The position numbers were made by a program, and so were the translations under genes. Positions 1 to 7,721 of a DNA stretch of 18,844 bases are shown here, piece by piece. The notes below the pieces were generated by a model. The model did not search any database. It was not told the DNA's origin and saw nothing but the letters and a program-made list of their open reading frames with translations. How positions within the stretch are numbered: position 1 is the stretch's first letter; every line of letters begins with the position of its first letter. Source of the DNA: Chloroflexota bacterium. GTDB lineage: Bacteria > Chloroflexota > Dormibacteria > Aeolococcales > Aeolococcaceae. The DNA lies in the NCBI GenBank assembly GCA_003491925.1, contig DNAU01000086.1, forward strand, positions 1-18,844. Direction: 5' to 3'.

Positions 1-1409
1 GACCAGGCCACCTTGGGGGAGGCCGGGCTCACGTTCCAGGCGACCACCATGTTCGAGTCGGTGTTGGCGACGACCAGGTTCCCGGTCGAGGGGTCGATGC
101 AGATGAGGCGGGGGTAGTTGAACGTGCCGGCCGTCTCACCCCGCATCCCCCAGGCGCGGTCGAAGACGTATCCTCCACCCCCGCTGGGCGTGAACTCCTC
201 GACCCGCTCGTTGTAGGTGTCGCTGACGTACATGTCGCCGGCACTGTCGAAGGCCGCCCCGCGGGGCCCGTCAAAGCCCCCGTTGGGGGGCGGTGCGGGC
301 GGGTTGGGCACGGAGAACTGGTAGACGCCACTCTGGTTGAAGACCTCGGCCCGAAAGGCCCCGAGATCACCCACCCAGACGTTGCCGGTCCCGTCCACGG
401 CGATGTCGCGGGCGCCGTCCTCAAACTGGCCGTTGCCGGTGCCGCAGTCACTGCCGGTGCTGCCGACCCCGTTGAAGTTGGTCACGAAGGCGCCGTAGCT
501 CGAGCTGCTCGGGTTGGCGTTGAAAGACTGGACCAGGCAGTTCTGGCCGTTGGCGACGAAGGCCATCCCGGTCGTCGCGTCGATCGCCAGACCACGCAGG
601 TCGAAGGTGCTGGTGACCCCACCCGGCGGGGTGATCTTCTTCTGGGGTGCGGCGTCAAGCTTGAGGCCGCTGCTGGCATAGAAGATGTCGATGCGGTGGT
701 GCCCCTGGTCGGCGACCCAGAGGTTGCCGGCGCTGTCGAAGGCCAGGCTCCGCGTCTGGCTGAAGGCGTTGGGCGCCGGAGGCGACTCGAAGGTCACCAC
801 GTTGGTCTCCGGGTTGAGCACCGCCAGGCCCTGGCCCTTCGGCCCGCCGTACTGGTTGGCGATGTACACCAGGCCGTTGGAGCCGACGGCACACTGGGAG
901 GGGTAGTCGAAGTTGACCGAGTGGACCGCGTTGGTGGTCCCCCAGCTGGTCACCCAGTTGCCGCTGGGGTCGTACTGGACGACGTTGTAGAGGCTGCCCT
1001 CGGTCATGTAGACGTAGCCCTGGAAGGGGCCGCCGCTGTCGTCGACACAGATCCCGAAGGGCTCCTGGTTGGTGTCGTTGCCGAACCCCTGCTTGCTCTT
1101 GGTGAACACGAACGGGCTGGCCTCGGTGCCGTTGGCATTGAAATGGACGATCCGGAAGTTCCAGTAGTCGCCGACCAGGATCGAGCCGTCGGGCTCGGTC
1201 GCCATCCCCCATGGGTAGACCTCGGCCGCGCCGGCGATGGGCACGCCCGAGCCGTTGGTCAGGCCCACCGTCGTGCCCGCGGTGCAGGCGGTGGGCTGGC
1301 AGCCGGTCGGGGGCGGCGCCGCCGCTCCGACGGCGGCCGGCACGGCCCCCAGGGCCACGCAGGCACCCGCCACCGCCGAGAACGTTACACGTCCCCACAA
1401 CTTGCGCAT
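1..1409 (-). CDS. Secreted NHL-repeat beta-propeller protein, C-terminus cut by window edge
   Basis: The open frame runs from ATG at 1409 off the left edge, showing about 469 codons with no stop. The start follows a G-rich stretch (GGGGGAC). It opens with an Arg/Lys n-region (MRKLWGR) and an Ala/Val-rich core, a Sec-type signal peptide. The mature part begins with two close cysteines and then gives about eight NHL-like blades, recognisable by repeats such as GLAFDSAGNLWVADQ, GNVWVGDLG and GDMYVSDTYN. NHL propellers are usually binding or scaffold modules, and no catalytic residues are evident. The protein aligns blade for blade with the product of the upstream gene (1517-3922) but lacks an insert present there. 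The two genes lie 107 bp apart on the same strand, so co-transcription is likely. The function is unknown; a cell-surface or extracellular role is inferred from the signal peptide. Confidence 0.85.
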   Translation of the reverse strand, partial: MRKLWGRVTFSAVAGACVALGAVPAAVGAAAPPPTGCQPTACTAGTTVGLTNGSGVPIAGAAEVYPWGMATEPDGSILVGDYWNFRIVHFNANGTEASPFVFTKSKQGFGNDTNQEPFGICVDDSGGPFQGYVYMTEGSLYNVVQYDPSGNWVTSWGTTNAVHSVNFDYPSQCAVGSNGLVYIANQYGGPKGQGLAVLNPETNVVTFESPPAPNAFSQTRSLAFDSAGNLWVADQGHHRIDIFYASSGLKLDAAPQKKITPPGGVTSTFDLRGLAIDATTGMAFVANGQNCLVQSFNANPSSSSYGAFVTNFNGVGSTGSDCGTGNGQFEDGARDIAVDGTGNVWVGDLGAFRAEVFNQSGVYQFSVPNPPAPPPNGGFDGPRGAAFDSAGDMYVSDTYNERVEEFTPSGGGGYVFDRAWGMRGETAGTFNYPRLICIDPSTGNLVVANTDSNMVVAWNVSPASPKVAW

Positions 1410-1516
1410 CGCCGTCCCCCCATGGACCGCCCCAGCAGCCCGCTCACCCGTCACTTCACCCATCGTATGTGACCTCGCCACCGCACGCAACGTCGGGATG
1501 GTCCCACCGGCCTCGC

Positions 1517-3922
1517 TCAGGGGACCGTCCACTGGCTGATCCGGTTGTTGTTCTCCTCGACCACGTAGAGGTCGCCGTCGGGACCGAACGCCAGGCCCTG
1601 GGGTGTCGCCAGCTTGCCCACGCCGGTGCCCCGGCTCCCGAAGGTGCCCACCAGGCAGAGCTGGGCGGAGCAGGTGCCCGTCGAGGTCGGGGCGCCGTCA
1701 CGGACGAACTGGCCCACCTCGTTGATGCTCGGCAGCGCGATGTAGACGTAGCCCGCATCCCCGGCGATTCCGTAGGTGCCGGCGGCACCCGAGGCCACGC
1801 CCAGAGCGGCGTCGGGGCTGACCGAGCCGAGGAACTCACCGGGGTCGGCCGACGCCCATGATGCGAAATGGTAGATGGTGTCGGTGGTGCCCGAGTCCGC
1901 CCACACCGAGCCGTCGCGGTCGACCCAGATGCCCTGGGTGAAGCCGAGCTTGCCCTTGGGCAGCGTCCCCATCGTCCCCAGCTCGGCGCCCGAGGCGTTG
2001 AGGACGACGATGTTGCCGCCGTTGCTGTTGGCGACGTAGACGTCACCCGTGGCGGGGTCGCAGGCCACCCCGTAGGGATCGTCGAGAATCCCCACCGGCG
2101 GGGTCCCGCTGGCGGTCTCCCAGGGGCCCGTCGGAGTCTGGGCGACCACCGGCGTGCTGCTGGTGGTGTTCCAGCCCACCGCCATGTCGGAATCGGTGTT
2201 GGCTACGATGAGAGCGCCCGACCCGCCGCTCTCGAGCGAGGTCAGCGGGTCCCAGCACATGAGACGTGCGTAGTTGAAGTCGCCCGGGCCGTCGCCGCGC
2301 GACCCCCAGGCCTGGTCGAAGGCGTAGGTGTCCCCGCCACCGCTGGTGCCGGTCGGGCTGAACTCCTCGATCCGGTAGTTGTACGTGTCGGTCACGTACA
2401 TGTTGCCCGCCGCGTCGAAGGCGACGCCGCGGGGCCCGTTGAACCCGCCATCGGGCGGCGGCTCGGGGGTCGTGGGCAACGCCCAGAGTGGTGCCCCCTG
2501 CTCGGTGAACACCTGGGCGCGGAAGTCGCCGAGGTCGCCCACCCAGACGTTGCCCTGACCGTCCACCGCGATCCCGCGGGCGCCGTCCTCGAACTGCCCC
2601 ATCCCGGTGCCGCAGTCGGTGCCGCCAGAGGGCACACCGTTGAAGTTGAGGACGAAGCCGCCGTACGGATCAGTCGACGAGCCGATGTCGGCAGGGTTGG
2701 CGTTGAACTCCTGGACCACGCAGCCCTGGCCGTTGGCCACGAAGGCGAGCCCGCTCCTGGTGTCGATGGCCAGACCGCGCATGTCGAAGGTCAGCGTCGT
2801 GTTCGTGCAGTTGGGCAGGCTAGGGCTGCAGAGGGGCGGGGTGATCTCCATCCCGTTGTCCCCGGTCTTCTTGGTGTCCGTGGGCGCGACGTCCATGTTC
2901 ACCTGGCCGCTGCCGTTGGCGAAGAAGACGTCGATCCGGCTGTGGCCCTGGTCGGCGACCCAGAGGTTGCCGGCGCTGTCGAAGGCGAGCCCGCGCGGCT
3001 GGATGAAGGCGTTGGGCGCTGGCGGCGACTCGATCGTCAGCCCGACGATGAAGGCGCTGTTCGAGGCGGTGGCGGTCGCCGCCGCGGAGAGCACCGCCTG
3101 GGTCGCCGAGGTGACCGAGGTGATCGTGTCCCCATCCGGGATCCCCGGCCCATAGAGGAAGGCCCCCGTGTCAGCGGCGGTGAGGTCGAGGTCGGCCGCC
3201 GAGATCTGGCCGCTCCCCGTGGTCGTCGACCCGTCGGAGGCGGTCGCGTGGTAACGGATCGGATCGAGGATGACCACGCCCTGCAGGGCTTTGTTCGGGG
3301 TCCCCCACTGGTTGGCGATATAGACGTACCCATTGGGGCCGACCGTGCACTCGGAGGGGTACTGGAAGGGCGCGGGGCTCACGGCGTCGGTGGTGCCCCA
3401 GCTGGTCACCCAGCTGCCGGCGGGGTCGTACTGGTTGACGTCGTAGAGGCTGCCCTCGGTCTCGTAGACGTACCCCTCGAAGTGCCCGCCGCTGTTGTCG
3501 GTGCAGATCCCGAAGGGCGCCTGGGTGGTGTCGGCCCCGAAGCCCAGGGTGGTTTGGGAGAAGACGTACGGGCTCGCCCCGGTGGGCGCGCTGGTCGATG
3601 TCTCATCGTCCTCGTAGTGGACGATGCGGTAGTTCCAGTAGTCACCGGTCAGGATCGAGCCGTCGGGATCGGTGGCCATCCCCCAGGCATACAGCCCCGC
3701 GTTGCCCGGGATGGGGTCGTTGATGTTGGGGTTGCCCTTCTTGTTGAGGCCGACCAGGCCGACGTTGTTCCCGGTCGCCGTGCACCCTGTGGAGCTGCCC
3801 ACGCACCCGCTGGGCGGCGGCGCCTTGGCGGCGACCAGGCCGGCACCGGAGCCCACGGAGGCGACGGACGCGATCGCGACCACGGCAGCCGCCACCAGCG
3901 CCCGCTGTCGAAACTTGGGCAT
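1517..3922 (-). CDS. Secreted NHL-repeat beta-propeller protein (801 aa), complete paralog
   Basis: I chose ATG 3922 because the AGGGGA-type ribosome site sits just upstream and a signal peptide starts there (MPKFRQR, then an Ala/Val core to about residue 30). A frame extension to 4012 only adds Arg/Pro-rich leader and would overlap the likely promoter. The mature protein shows about twelve NHL-type blades, for example WGMATDPDGSILTGDYWN near residue 80, GLAFDSAGNLWVADQGHSR near 311, GNVWVGDLGDFR, GNMYVTDTYNYR, GDVYVANSNGG and DLYVVEENNNR at the end. Twelve blades could form two six-bladed propellers. It has no transmembrane anchor and no sorting signal, so it is probably secreted. Roughly residues 222-296 are an insert absent from the downstream paralog. 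No enzymatic motif is visible. A binding or scaffolding role outside the cell is inference. Confidence 0.88.
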   Translation of the reverse strand: MPKFRQRALVAAAVVAIASVASVGSGAGLVAAKAPPPSGCVGSSTGCTATGNNVGLVGLNKKGNPNINDPIPGNAGLYAWGMATDPDGSILTGDYWNYRIVHYEDDETSTSAPTGASPYVFSQTTLGFGADTTQAPFGICTDNSGGHFEGYVYETEGSLYDVNQYDPAGSWVTSWGTTDAVSPAPFQYPSECTVGPNGYVYIANQWGTPNKALQGVVILDPIRYHATASDGSTTTGSGQISAADLDLTAADTGAFLYGPGIPDGDTITSVTSATQAVLSAAATATASNSAFIVGLTIESPPAPNAFIQPRGLAFDSAGNLWVADQGHSRIDVFFANGSGQVNMDVAPTDTKKTGDNGMEITPPLCSPSLPNCTNTTLTFDMRGLAIDTRSGLAFVANGQGCVVQEFNANPADIGSSTDPYGGFVLNFNGVPSGGTDCGTGMGQFEDGARGIAVDGQGNVWVGDLGDFRAQVFTEQGAPLWALPTTPEPPPDGGFNGPRGVAFDAAGNMYVTDTYNYRIEEFSPTGTSGGGDTYAFDQAWGSRGDGPGDFNYARLMCWDPLTSLESGGSGALIVANTDSDMAVGWNTTSSTPVVAQTPTGPWETASGTPPVGILDDPYGVACDPATGDVYVANSNGGNIVVLNASGAELGTMGTLPKGKLGFTQGIWVDRDGSVWADSGTTDTIYHFASWASADPGEFLGSVSPDAALGVASGAAGTYGIAGDAGYVYIALPSINEVGQFVRDGAPTSTGTCSAQLCLVGTFGSRGTGVGKLATPQGLAFGPDGDLYVVEENNNRISQWTVP
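3035..3259 (-). other. Inserted ~75-residue domain within one propeller blade
   Basis: Between blades 3 and 4 of the complete NHL protein lies a Ser/Thr/Ala/Gly-rich block that the tandem paralog lacks. In the paralog the strand LAVLNPETNVV runs directly into TFESPPAPNAF; here the matching strand is followed by about 75 extra residues before IESPPAPNAF. The block contains YGPGIPDGDTITSV and AVLSAAATATAS. From memory, this wording resembles a small beta-rich module seen in phage tail or tailspike proteins and in other secreted repeat proteins. The boundaries are approximate because they rest on comparing the two paralogs by eye. Confidence 0.6.
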
Positions 3923-3976
3923 CGGCGCTCCCCTCCGGGCAGGGCACGGTCGTACAGACCGCATGTCCTGACCACG

Positions 3977-4005
3977 ACGATAGGGGTCGTCGGGTTCAAC
4001 GACAA
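3977..4005 (-). promoter_or_regulatory. Candidate sigma-70-type promoter for the NHL gene pair
   Basis: Reading the minus strand, TTGTCG (4005-4000) and TATCGT (3982-3977) each match the -35 and -10 consensus at four of six bases and are separated by 17 bases. The predicted transcript start is near 3970, about 48 bases before ATG 3922. A six-base inverted repeat (CGACGA/TCGTCG with a 6-base loop) overlaps the -10 and could be an operator. In DNA this GC-rich a four-of-six match is weak evidence. Confidence 0.35.
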
Positions 4006-4140
4006 CACTCACTTTGGGGGGGGCAGGCGCGAATTGGGGAGTGCCGTTGTACGCGGCTGCAGGCTAATCTCCGCAATGACGGACGTTTCACCGCCGGTGG
4101 CAGGAGCGCGGCCGCGAACGGAGCTGAGGGGGGTGACGCG

Positions 4141-4989
4141 GTGGAGAGGATCGGCGGACGGGGCGGGGAAGACGGCGATCGGGTGCGCCGGCAGGATGGT
4201 GAGACAGCGATCCTGCACGGCTCCAAGGGCGCGGACACCCCCGACGACGCACTTGCGGGTTGGCTGGCCCACCATGCCGGCCAGGCCCTCCTCGCCCTGC
4301 GAGCGCGCGCCACGGGGCTCACCCCGGCGGAGCTGCGCGACCAGGGGGACCGCCTCTCCCACCTCCTGCTCACCGAGGCGCTGGCCCGGCTGCGGCCCGG
4401 CGACGCCGTCCTCTCCGAGGAGGGCGCCGACGACAGGTCGCGCCTCGGCTCCCCGCGCGTCTGGGTGATCGACCCTCTCGACGGGACCCGCGAGTTCGGC
4501 GAGGAGGGCAGGACCGACTGGGCCGTCCACGTCGCCCTGGTCGAGGCGGGCGTTCCGGTGGCGGCGGCGGTCAGCCTGCCGGCGCGCGGCCTGGTGGTCA
4601 CCACCGCGTCTCCGCCGCCGCGGCCGGCACCGCCCGCCGGCCCGCTCAGCCTCGTGGTCAGCCGCTCGCACACCCCGCCGGAGGCCGTGCAGATCGCCGC
4701 CCACCTCGGCGCGGTGATGGTGCGGATGGGCTCGGCGGGGGCCAAGACCATGGCCGTCGTGCTGGGCGAGGCCGACGCCTACGTGCACCTCGGCGGCCAG
4801 TATGAGTGGGATTCGGCGGCACCGGTCGGGGTCGCTCTCGCGGCCGGCCTTCGGGCCACCCGCATCGACGGCGCGCCGCTCCGCTACAACCGGCCGGATC
4901 CCTGGCTGCCGGATCAGGTGGTCTGCCGTCCCGAGATCCACGAGGCCGTCCTCGAGGCGGTGCGCGCCGGCACGTCGGCCGTCGCCTGA
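4141..4989 (+). CDS. cysQ: CysQ-type 3'(2'),5'-bisphosphate nucleotidase (inositol monophosphatase family)
   Basis: The 282-residue product has the metal-dependent inositol-monophosphatase signature: LSEEGADD (residues 91-98), WVIDPLDGTREFG (108-120, ligands D111 and D114), and EWDSAAPVG (222-230, D224). The stretch GSAGAKTMAVVLGEADAYVHLGG is the pattern I associate with actinobacterial CysQ. Such enzymes hydrolyse 3'-phosphoadenosine 5'-phosphate (PAP) to AMP and phosphate. PAP is the by-product of PAPS-dependent sulfation and inhibits sulfotransferases. Some relatives also act on inositol phosphate or fructose-1,6-bisphosphate. The start is uncertain: GTG 4141 follows a G-rich stretch, GTG 4183 is in frame, and conserved sequence begins near residue 34. 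It is divergent from the NHL genes and lies about 8.5 kb from the double sulfotransferase, which gives it an obvious local role. It is in the cytoplasm; I see no signal peptide. Confidence 0.88.
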   Translation: MERIGGRGGEDGDRVRRQDGETAILHGSKGADTPDDALAGWLAHHAGQALLALRARATGLTPAELRDQGDRLSHLLLTEALARLRPGDAVLSEEGADDRSRLGSPRVWVIDPLDGTREFGEEGRTDWAVHVALVEAGVPVAAAVSLPARGLVVTTASPPPRPAPPAGPLSLVVSRSHTPPEAVQIAAHLGAVMVRMGSAGAKTMAVVLGEADAYVHLGGQYEWDSAAPVGVALAAGLRATRIDGAPLRYNRPDPWLPDQVVCRPEIHEAVLEAVRAGTSAVA

Positions 4990-5312
4990 CCTCGCCGAGC
5001 AACGGGGACGACCCCGGCGAACCGAGGCGAGAAGCGAGGCTTGGGCAGCCGACGCAGGACCAATGGCCCCTCGCGCACGGTGACGCAGGTCGGTGACGGA
5101 CGTGACGGAGCGGTTGCATCGGCCGGTATTCCGATCGCGATATGTTGCGTTCGTGACGGCGCCGTAGCAGATGGTGAGACGGCGCCGGACCAGGCGGTCG
5201 CGCCCCCTACAGTGGCCTCCGGAGCCCCTAAGTGAACGGGCGGCGGACCGGGACACGCTGACGAGAGCGGTGCCCGCGGTTCCCGGGTCGCCCGCAGTGG
5301 TGAAGGACCCGG
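4990..5312. other. Intergenic region with GTGACG direct repeats
   Basis: These 323 bases hold no convincing gene. GTGACG occurs at 5080, 5093, 5102 and 5153, three copies falling within 28 bases, which could be a regulator-binding cluster for the downstream secreted protein gene. An AT-richer patch around 5120-5150 (TTGCAT, GATATG) may contain a promoter, but no -35/-10 pair has acceptable spacing. I see no terminator for cysQ with a clear T-tract. Confidence 0.4.
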
Positions 5313-6569
5313 ATGATGTTCAGAAAGACTTTCGCTTTGTGCTGCCTGCTGGGCAGCCTGCTCGCCGCATTGGTGGTCACCGCCGCGGCGGGCCCCGCAG
5401 CCTCCACGACGCTGCTCAGCTCGAAGCTGCAGAACCCTGGCGGCGCGCGGGACACCCAGGCCGCGACGCCACCGCCGGGGACCTGCGTGGTCGGCCGCGG
5501 CGGCTGCTCGGTGTCGAAGCCGGCGTGGACTTCCCGCCCCCGGCGGACGCTGAGCCCGACTCCGTCACCCACCTCCACCCCGCGCCCGACCGCCACGCCG
5601 ACACCGACACCGACGCCCCCACCCTCGAGTGTCAAGCCGGAGCTGTCCGGGCTCGTCGATCGCACCGGAGCGCCCCCCGTGTCGCTGGCCCCGTACATGG
5701 GCGGCTGGGTGGTCAACGTCACCTGGGCATCGCTGCAGCCGGCCTCGGGGGCGAGCATCGCCTCCGACAACGCCATCGACCAGGCCATCGCGCTCATCCA
5801 CTCGACCCCGGCCTACAGCGGCATGCACCTGCGCATCCGAATCTTTGCCGGCATCGACTCCCCGAGCTGGGTGGACGCCATGAGCGGGGGCTCGGTGTAC
5901 ATCTACAACAGCGCCGCGGGCCAGGGTGGCCAGGTGCCGCGCTTCTGGACGACACCGGTGGAGCAGGCCTACGCCCACCTCCAGGTGCTGCTCGCGGCCG
6001 AGTACGACACCAATCCGGCGATTGAGGACGTCACCACCTCGGGCTGCATGACCGTCTTCGCAGAACCCCTCATCCGGGAGGTGACCGACCCGACGTCGGT
6101 GGCCAACCTGGTCGCCGCGGGTTACACCGAAGCGGCCGACCAGACCTGCCAGGAGGACGCGATCGCGGCCCAGGGGGCGTGGACCCACACCCACTCGAGC
6201 ATCGCCCTCAACCCGTACCAGGCGATTAGCGGGAGCGGCTCGGTGAGCATCGACGAGGCCTTCACCCAGACCCTGATGTCGTACTGCCACAGCACGCTCG
6301 GCAACCGGTGCACCCTGGGCAACAACTCGATCCGCACCGCGAGCCTGGGCACCCAGTACGACCAGATGTACAGCAGCATGAAGGGCACCGGCCCCACCCT
6401 CTACTTCCAGACCGCGCAGGCTGCGCTGGTGGGCAACCTGCAGAGCACCGTGCTCTGGGCGATCGGCGAGGGCGCCAACGACGTCGAGCTGCCCACCGGC
6501 TTCGAGACGCTGCTGACCGCCACCCAGATGCAGGCGGACAACCAGGCGCTCACCGCCGATGCCCAGTGA
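5313..6569 (+). CDS. Secreted TIM-barrel glycoside-hydrolase-like protein with Pro/Thr linker
   Basis: The 418-residue product begins MMFRKT followed by a hydrophobic core to about residue 26, a Sec signal peptide. An AAGGA ribosome site precedes two adjacent ATGs (5313, 5316); the second has slightly better spacing. Residues 80-106 are a Pro/Thr/Ser linker and the globular part runs from about 110 to the end. Its strand-helix pattern resembles clan-A glycoside hydrolases: WASLQPASG (138-146), LRIRIFAGIDSPSWV (173-187), then FAEP with E251 where such enzymes carry the acid/base Glu, and VELP with E392 near the last strand. Substrate and activity are unknown, and the catalytic assignment is inference. 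The convergent gene at 6603-7721 is a clear paralog sharing FWTT, NPYQA, NNSIR and FQT. This copy has G336 in LGNNS where the paralog has Glu. A role in trimming the locus polysaccharide is plausible. Confidence 0.75.
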   Translation: MMFRKTFALCCLLGSLLAALVVTAAAGPAASTTLLSSKLQNPGGARDTQAATPPPGTCVVGRGGCSVSKPAWTSRPRRTLSPTPSPTSTPRPTATPTPTPTPPPSSVKPELSGLVDRTGAPPVSLAPYMGGWVVNVTWASLQPASGASIASDNAIDQAIALIHSTPAYSGMHLRIRIFAGIDSPSWVDAMSGGSVYIYNSAAGQGGQVPRFWTTPVEQAYAHLQVLLAAEYDTNPAIEDVTTSGCMTVFAEPLIREVTDPTSVANLVAAGYTEAADQTCQEDAIAAQGAWTHTHSSIALNPYQAISGSGSVSIDEAFTQTLMSYCHSTLGNRCTLGNNSIRTASLGTQYDQMYSSMKGTGPTLYFQTAQAALVGNLQSTVLWAIGEGANDVELPTGFETLLTATQMQADNQALTADAQ

Positions 6570-6602
6570 GCCGCGGCGGGCGCGGACGTTCGGGCCCTAG
6601 CG

Positions 6603-7721
6603 TCAACTGACCGGATTGTCCTGGAGCTCGCCCGCGGCGGGCTCCAGGACTGCCACCGGCTGGTCGACGTACTGCTCCGGGAGCTCGACCGCGTCCGCTC
6701 CGATGGTGGCGGCCCACTCGAGGGTGGACTGCAGGTTGCCGATCTTGTCCTCGGTGGAGGTCTGGAAGGTGATCGGCGGCCCCAGGACCTCCATGGTGGC
6801 ATACATCTGCGCGTAGGCGCCGCTCAGTGGCGGGGTGCGGATCGAGTTGTTCTCGAGCACGCACTGGGTACCGAGCTGGGAGCGGCAGTAGTCCATCATG
6901 CTGGCGGTGAAGGCCTCGTCGGTGGTCGCCGACCCGTCGGCCTGGACCGCCTGATAGGGGTTGAAGGCGACCCCGATCCGGGTGTGGTGCCACTCGCTGC
7001 CGACCTGGATCTCCTGCTGCTCGCACTGCTCGTCGGCGGTCAGCGAGAAGCCCGCCGCGAGCAGGCTCTGCACGTTGGCCGGATCGCTGGTGTCCCGGAG
7101 GAACGGCTCGTCGGTGAAGGTCATGCAGCGGGCGACCGTGATCTCGTGGATCACCGGCACGTTGTCGTAGGCCGCCGCCAGCTCGGTCCAGAGCTGGTCG
7201 TAGGCCTGGCCGAAGGCGGTGGTCCAGAAGCGTCCGACCGTGCCGGTGCTGCCATCCTCGGGGTTGACGAGGGTCACCGGGCCGCCGCCGAGCTGCTGCG
7301 CCCAGGCCGGCGCGTCGACCCCCGCCATCAACCTGATCTTGATCTCCACCTTCCCGTCCCCGGCGGCCGAGTTGAGGCTGTCGGCGGCGGCGATGGCCTG
7401 GTCGATGACGTTGTCGGCAGCGAGCGGACCGCCTGCGGTCGGCTGCAGCTCGCTCCAGGGAGCGTCGACCACGAAGTTGGTGACGGCGCCAAGGTAGCCG
7501 GACGGGGGCGGCCCGTTCCGATCGACCAGCCCGTGGATCATCGACTTGAGCCCCGCGGAGGTGACCGGGGTCGCGGTGGCCGCCGGCGTCCTGGTGGGCG
7601 CCGTGGTGGCCGGTGGCGGCTGACCACCGCCGCACGACGCGAGCGCCAGCAGCATCGGCAGAGCCAGCCCTCCCAGCCAGCAGCGCCGGCATCGCAGCAC
7701 TCGGACGCGAGTCCCTCTCAC
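6603..7721 (-). CDS. Lipoprotein with TIM-barrel glycoside-hydrolase-like domain
   Basis: The 372-residue product has a lipoprotein signal peptide: basic n-region (MRGTRVRVLRCRR), hydrophobic core and lipobox LASC with the acylated Cys at 30. A short Pro/Thr linker (35-55) precedes the domain. Motifs parallel the convergent paralog at 5313-6569: WSELQPTAG (89-97), IKIRLMAGVDAPAW (127-140), FTDEP with E205 as candidate acid/base, FNPYQA (253-258), LENNSIR with E290, and AVELP with E346 as candidate nucleophile. This is a membrane-anchored, outward-facing protein, probably a glycosidase or a derived glycan-binding protein; family and substrate are not determined. GTG 7721 is chosen because it gives a full signal peptide after a GAGG site; in-frame GTG 7700 is an alternative. 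It follows the polysaccharide operon on the same strand after 103 bp, so read-through is possible. Confidence 0.77.
   Translation of the reverse strand: MRGTRVRVLRCRRCWLGGLALPMLLALASCGGGQPPPATTAPTRTPAATATPVTSAGLKSMIHGLVDRNGPPPSGYLGAVTNFVVDAPWSELQPTAGGPLAADNVIDQAIAAADSLNSAAGDGKVEIKIRLMAGVDAPAWAQQLGGGPVTLVNPEDGSTGTVGRFWTTAFGQAYDQLWTELAAAYDNVPVIHEITVARCMTFTDEPFLRDTSDPANVQSLLAAGFSLTADEQCEQQEIQVGSEWHHTRIGVAFNPYQAVQADGSATTDEAFTASMMDYCRSQLGTQCVLENNSIRTPPLSGAYAQMYATMEVLGPPITFQTSTEDKIGNLQSTLEWAATIGADAVELPEQYVDQPVAVLEPAAGELQDNPVS
6618..6650. repeat. Long inverted repeat (15-bp arms, 3-base loop) at convergent gene ends
   Basis: Bases 6618-6632 pair with 6636-6650 with a single mismatch around a three-base loop, making a very stable GC-rich hairpin. 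It lies inside the last codons of the leftward gene (the LEPAAGEL region), about 12 bases before its stop at 6603, and about 50 bases past the stop of the rightward gene. No T-tract follows on either strand, so it is not a classical intrinsic terminator. It could still stall polymerase or protect 3' ends in both directions. Confidence 0.6.

Noticed and set aside
1500..1526. Possible terminator hairpin (GGTCCC/GGGACC) around the stop of the complete NHL gene
   Set aside because: It has only six-base arms, a 15-base loop and no T-tract; the next paralog begins 107 bases on and is probably co-transcribed.
3923..4012. N-terminal extension of the complete NHL gene to 4012
   Set aside because: It would place 30 Arg/Pro-rich residues before a clean signal peptide and overlap the candidate promoter; ATG 3922 has a good ribosome site.
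1868..4468. Plus-strand open frame of 866 codons across the NHL gene
   Set aside because: Its composition is that of a shadow frame, it is antisense to a clear NHL-repeat gene, and it crosses the intergenic region into another frame of cysQ.
5560..5640. Short tandem-like repeats (CCGACA units) in the secreted protein gene
   Set aside because: They encode the Pro/Thr linker and are explained by low-complexity protein sequence, not a CRISPR or other DNA repeat element.
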